7,173 nucleotides of DNA from an uncultured Oscillibacter sp. Its GTDB lineage: Bacteria > Bacillota > Clostridia > Oscillospirales > Oscillospiraceae. The stretch covers positions 1 through 7,173 of the forward strand of contig CAJUTB010000061.1 in the NCBI GenBank assembly GCA_910589315.1. Direction: 5' to 3'. This document shows positions 4,983-7,173 of this stretch, one piece after another. How positions within the stretch are numbered: the first letter of the stretch is position 1; the number at the start of each line of letters is the position of its first letter. Under the pieces are notes generated by a model. The model did no database searches, was not told the DNA's origin, and saw only the letters and a list, made by a program, of their open reading frames with translations. Both the position numbers and the translations under genes were made by a program.

Positions 4983-6726
4983 GGCGCAGCTCCTGCGTGC
5001 GGACCAGGGCCGCATAGGCCCCGTTTCGGGCCATCAGCTCCTCGTGGGAACCCAGCTCCACCACGCGCCCCTCCTCAATCACGGCGATCCGGTCCGCGTT
5101 GCGGACGGTAGAGAGCCGGTGGGCAATGATAATTGTTGTGCGGCCCTTGGAGAGCTTTTCAAAGGTCTCCTGTAATTTCGCCTCCGTCACGCTGTCCAGG
5201 GCGGAGGTGGCTTCGTCGAGAATCAAAACCGGCGGATCCTTGAGGAAAATCCGGGCAATGGAAATACGCTGTTTCTGTCCGCCGGAAAGCAGGGTTCCCC
5301 GTTCGCCCACATAGGTATTGAAGCCGTCGGGCATGGCTATGATATCGTCGTAAATTTCCGCCAGGCGCGCCGCCCGGGCGACCTCGTCTTCCGTGGCCCC
5401 GGGACGGCCGTAGCGGATATTTTCCAAAATGCTGGCGGCAAACAAAAACACGTCCTGCTGAACCACGCCCACATTCTGCCGCAGCGACTCCTGCGTTACC
5501 TCCCGCACGTCGGACCCGTCGAGGCGGATGGCCCCGCTGGTCACGTCGTAAAAGCGGGGAACGAGCTGGCAGAGCGTAGACTTGCCGCCGCCGGAAGGAC
5601 CCACCACCGCCATGGTCTCGCCGGGCCGGATATGAAGATCCACGTCATGCAAAACGGCCAGATCATCCTGGTAGGCGAAGCTCACGTGCTCCACGTCAAT
5701 ACGCCCCTCTACCCGCCGAAGCGCTTTGGCCCCCGGCGCGTCCTTCATGGCGGGTTCCTCCCGCATGAGGGCGATGAAGCGGCCCAGGCCCGCGGAACCG
5801 TTGGCAAACAGCTCGGCAAAGTTCGAGAGCTTTCGGATGGGATTGACAAACGTGGTGATATAAAGGCTGAACGTAATCAAATCCACGCTGTCCATCTGCC
5901 CGTTCATGATCAGCAGTCCCCCCGCGGCGATGACGGCCACCGACAGGATGCAAAGGAAGAATTCCATCACCGCGTTGAAACGTCCCATCGCTTTGTGGAA
6001 GGCCCGTTTGGAGGTTTTGAAGCTGTTGTTTGAGGAATCAAATTTCCGCAGCTCCGTTTCCTCGTTGGCGAAGGCTTTCGCGGTACGGATGCCGGAGAGT
6101 CCGGATTCGATGTCGGAATTGATGACGGCGGTGCGCTGTTTCACCGCCGCAGAAGCCGCGCCCATGGAGCGGCGGCAGTTCCAGACCACCAGGAAGAAAA
6201 TCGGAAGAATGCAGGCAATCACCAGGGCCAGACGCCATTGGATGGAGAACATGACGGCCAGCGCGCCCACAATCGTAACGCCGGAGATGAACACATCCTC
6301 GGGGCCGTGGTGGGCCAGCTCGGTGATGTCGAACAGGTCCGCTGTGAGGCGGCTCATGAGCTGGCCGGTGCGGTTGCGGTCGTAGTAGTCAAAGCTGAGT
6401 TCCTGCATATGGTGAAAGAGGTCGTGCCGGATGTCGGCCTCGACGAGAATCCCGAAGGTATGACCCCAATAGCAGATCACATACGTTAAAACCGCCCGAA
6501 CCGCAAAGGCGGCCAGGACGACGGCCATCACAGCAAAAAACGCGCGGTAGGCGTTTTGAGGAAGGAGCTCGTACAAGCACCAGCGGGAGACGGCGGGAAA
6601 CGCCAGGTCGATGAGCGAAATCCCCAGAGCGCAGGACAGGTCCAGCGCGAACAGCCGCCAATGCGGTTTGAAATAGGACAGGAAAATCCGCAAAGCGGAC
6701 TTTTTTTGAAACTCTTGCGCGGTCAT
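4975..6726 (-). CDS. ABC exporter half-transporter, fused membrane and ATPase domains
   Basis: A 583-residue type IV (MsbA/BmrA-like) ABC protein expected to act in the cytoplasmic membrane as a homodimer or with a partner. Six membrane segments fall at about 23-45, 63-85, 143-163, 165-182, 257-275 and 277-295. The ATPase domain carries an A-loop Tyr352, Walker A GPSGGGKST (376-384), Q-loop VVQQDVFLF (421-429), signature LSGGQ (480-484), Walker B VLILDE (500-505), D-loop SALD (508-511) and switch His536. All catalytic residues look intact, so it is not degenerate. The substrate cannot be read from sequence; lipids, peptides and drugs are all used by the family. No second half-transporter is adjacent, which favours a homodimer. 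The start at 6726 is chosen on its ribosome site; an upstream ATG pair at 6771/6768 would add 15 basic residues after a weaker GAGG (6782-6785). It probably heads the five-gene minus-strand block. Confidence 0.95.
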   Translation of the reverse strand: MTAQEFQKKSALRIFLSYFKPHWRLFALDLSCALGISLIDLAFPAVSRWCLYELLPQNAYRAFFAVMAVVLAAFAVRAVLTYVICYWGHTFGILVEADIRHDLFHHMQELSFDYYDRNRTGQLMSRLTADLFDITELAHHGPEDVFISGVTIVGALAVMFSIQWRLALVIACILPIFFLVVWNCRRSMGAASAAVKQRTAVINSDIESGLSGIRTAKAFANEETELRKFDSSNNSFKTSKRAFHKAMGRFNAVMEFFLCILSVAVIAAGGLLIMNGQMDSVDLITFSLYITTFVNPIRKLSNFAELFANGSAGLGRFIALMREEPAMKDAPGAKALRRVEGRIDVEHVSFAYQDDLAVLHDVDLHIRPGETMAVVGPSGGGKSTLCQLVPRFYDVTSGAIRLDGSDVREVTQESLRQNVGVVQQDVFLFAASILENIRYGRPGATEDEVARAARLAEIYDDIIAMPDGFNTYVGERGTLLSGGQKQRISIARIFLKDPPVLILDEATSALDSVTEAKLQETFEKLSKGRTTIIIAHRLSTVRNADRIAVIEEGRVVELGSHEELMARNGAYAALVRTQELRHG

Positions 6727-6734
6727 AAATTGAT

Positions 6735-6742
6735 CCCCTTTT
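6735..6742 (-). promoter_or_regulatory. Ribosome-binding site favouring the 6726 start of the ABC gene
   Basis: Minus-strand AAAAGGGG lies 8 bases before the ATG at 6726. It can pair six bases with the anti-Shine-Dalgarno sequence, counting one G-U pair. The alternative start at 6771 has only GAGG at a 10-base distance. This is a moderate preference, not proof. Confidence 0.55.
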
Positions 6743-6827
6743 CCATGCAGCCATTTATTCAGCTTCATCATACCACAAATGCCTCGCCGTTTGCAATGGC
6801 CGATTTTATTTGTCCTTTTTAAGAAAA

Positions 6828-6842
6828 GTGCCGTGGCGGCAC
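6828..6842 (-). terminator. Small GC-rich hairpin followed by T-rich sequence on the minus strand
   Basis: GTGCCG (6828-6833) pairs perfectly with CGGCAC (6837-6842) around a 3-base loop. Read on the minus strand it is followed directly by TTTTCTT, a short terminator-like run. A second weaker hairpin, TTCGG/CCGAA (6846-6850 with 6857-6861), lies just before it in that direction. It sits upstream of the ABC gene, so it could stop antisense transcription from beyond the window or attenuate an ABC leader. The stem is only 6 bp, so the call is tentative. Confidence 0.4.
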
Positions 6843-6869
6843 AGCTTCGGCAGTTTCCGAAAAACCAGA

Positions 6870-6898
6870 TTGATACAATAACCGCCGTGTGTTATAAT
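6870..6898 (+). promoter_or_regulatory. Strong predicted sigma-A promoter of the zinc-ribbon gene
   Basis: TTGATA (6870-6875, 5 of 6) and a perfect TATAAT (6893-6898) are 17 bases apart. The -10 is preceded by TGT, giving the extended TGnTATAAT form. Transcription should start near 6905, leaving a leader of about 30 bases. This is the best-matching promoter in the window. Confidence 0.87.
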
Positions 6899-6933
6899 CC
6901 GTTCAGCAAATCGGGATTTGGCGGAGGTGTACA

Positions 6934-7173
6934 ATGGCAATGGCGAAACATAAATACGCCGTCTGCGAGGAGTGCGGAAGCGAATTCCTGAAATCGAGTT
7001 CTAAAATGAAGGCATTGTGTCCCGAATGTTCACACAGGATATATGGCTATCCAAATTGCAGCCATGTTTTTGAAAACGGCAGGTGTATATACTGCCATTG
7101 GGACGGCAGCAGAAGCGGCTATATAGGGTCTACAGAAAAAGCAAAAAGCCACAATAAAAATGCGGGGATATGA
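6934..7173 (+). CDS. Small zinc-ribbon protein of unknown function
   Basis: A 79-residue protein with seven cysteines. CEEC (residues 11-14) with CPEC (29-32) makes a classic four-cysteine zinc knuckle pair; Cys42/His44 with CIYC (51-54) suggests a second site. The stretch YGYPNCSHVFENGRCIYCHWDGS (37-59) looks like one recurring in uncharacterised Clostridia proteins. The tail (60-79) is polar and Lys-rich. No DNA-binding or enzymatic domain is recognisable; a zinc-dependent nucleic-acid or protein contact is a guess. The ATG is preceded by GGAGG (6923-6927) with a 6-base spacer; a second ATG six bases on is too far. The gene is about 44% GC (counted over 6931-7173) against about 63% in an equal stretch of the ABC gene, which suggests a recent arrival. 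The TGA is the last codon of the window, so any operon partner lies outside. Confidence 0.82.
   Translation: MAMAKHKYAVCEECGSEFLKSSSKMKALCPECSHRIYGYPNCSHVFENGRCIYCHWDGSRSGYIGSTEKAKSHNKNAGI

Noticed and set aside
6803..6808. Minus-strand TAAAAT as -10 of the ABC gene
   Set aside because: No acceptable -35 lies 16-18 bases upstream, so it is mentioned only as a possibility and not listed as a promoter.
1..7173. CRISPR array, tRNA or rRNA, insertion sequence, toxin-antitoxin or defence module
   Set aside because: I looked for regular repeats, cloverleaf-like arms, terminal inverted repeats with a transposase and known domain motifs, and found none.

Overview
The window looks like chromosomal DNA of a low-profile, high-GC member of the Bacillota, most likely a gut Clostridia lineage of the Oscillospirales type. 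This is an inference from strong AAGGAGG-type ribosome sites, TTGACA/TATAAT promoters, and the family mix: YlmH, DUF896/YnzC, an XpaC-like protein and a LacI-family repressor. Most genes are GC-rich (a 240-base sample of the ABC gene, 5341-5580, counts to about 63% GC). The last gene is about 44%.

Layout. Bases 1-326 hold the 5' end of a glyceraldehyde-3-phosphate dehydrogenase gene on the minus strand. A 325-base divergent control region follows, with a recognisable sigma-A-type promoter for each direction and three copies of the 9-mer TTTACGCAA. A LacI-family regulator (652-1641) and an MscS-type channel (1668-2504) run on the plus strand and end in a terminator whose hairpin contains the channel's stop codon. 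Convergent to them is a five-gene minus-strand block. In transcription order it holds an ABC exporter half-transporter (6726 to 4975), a YlmH-like S4 RNA-binding protein, a DUF4177 protein, a DUF896/YnzC-like protein and an XpaC-like membrane protein (ending at 2543). Overlaps of 8 and 4 bases and short gaps suggest one transcript or two. At the right edge a divergent promoter drives a small AT-rich zinc-ribbon protein whose stop codon is the last codon of the window.

How the parts may work together. The LacI-family regulator probably controls its own promoter: two copies of the 9-mer lie 22 bp apart just after its predicted start site. It may also control gap, where a third, inverted copy sits inside overlapping LacI-type pseudo-palindromes downstream of the gap promoter. 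The exporter, YlmH and XpaC block shows no single pathway. It looks like a housekeeping or stress cluster.

I see no RNA genes, CRISPR array, insertion sequence, phage or defence island. Nothing here is clearly a new system. The parts most worth a second look are the gap/lacI control region, the XpaC operon without a visible TelA partner, and the compositionally odd zinc-ribbon gene.
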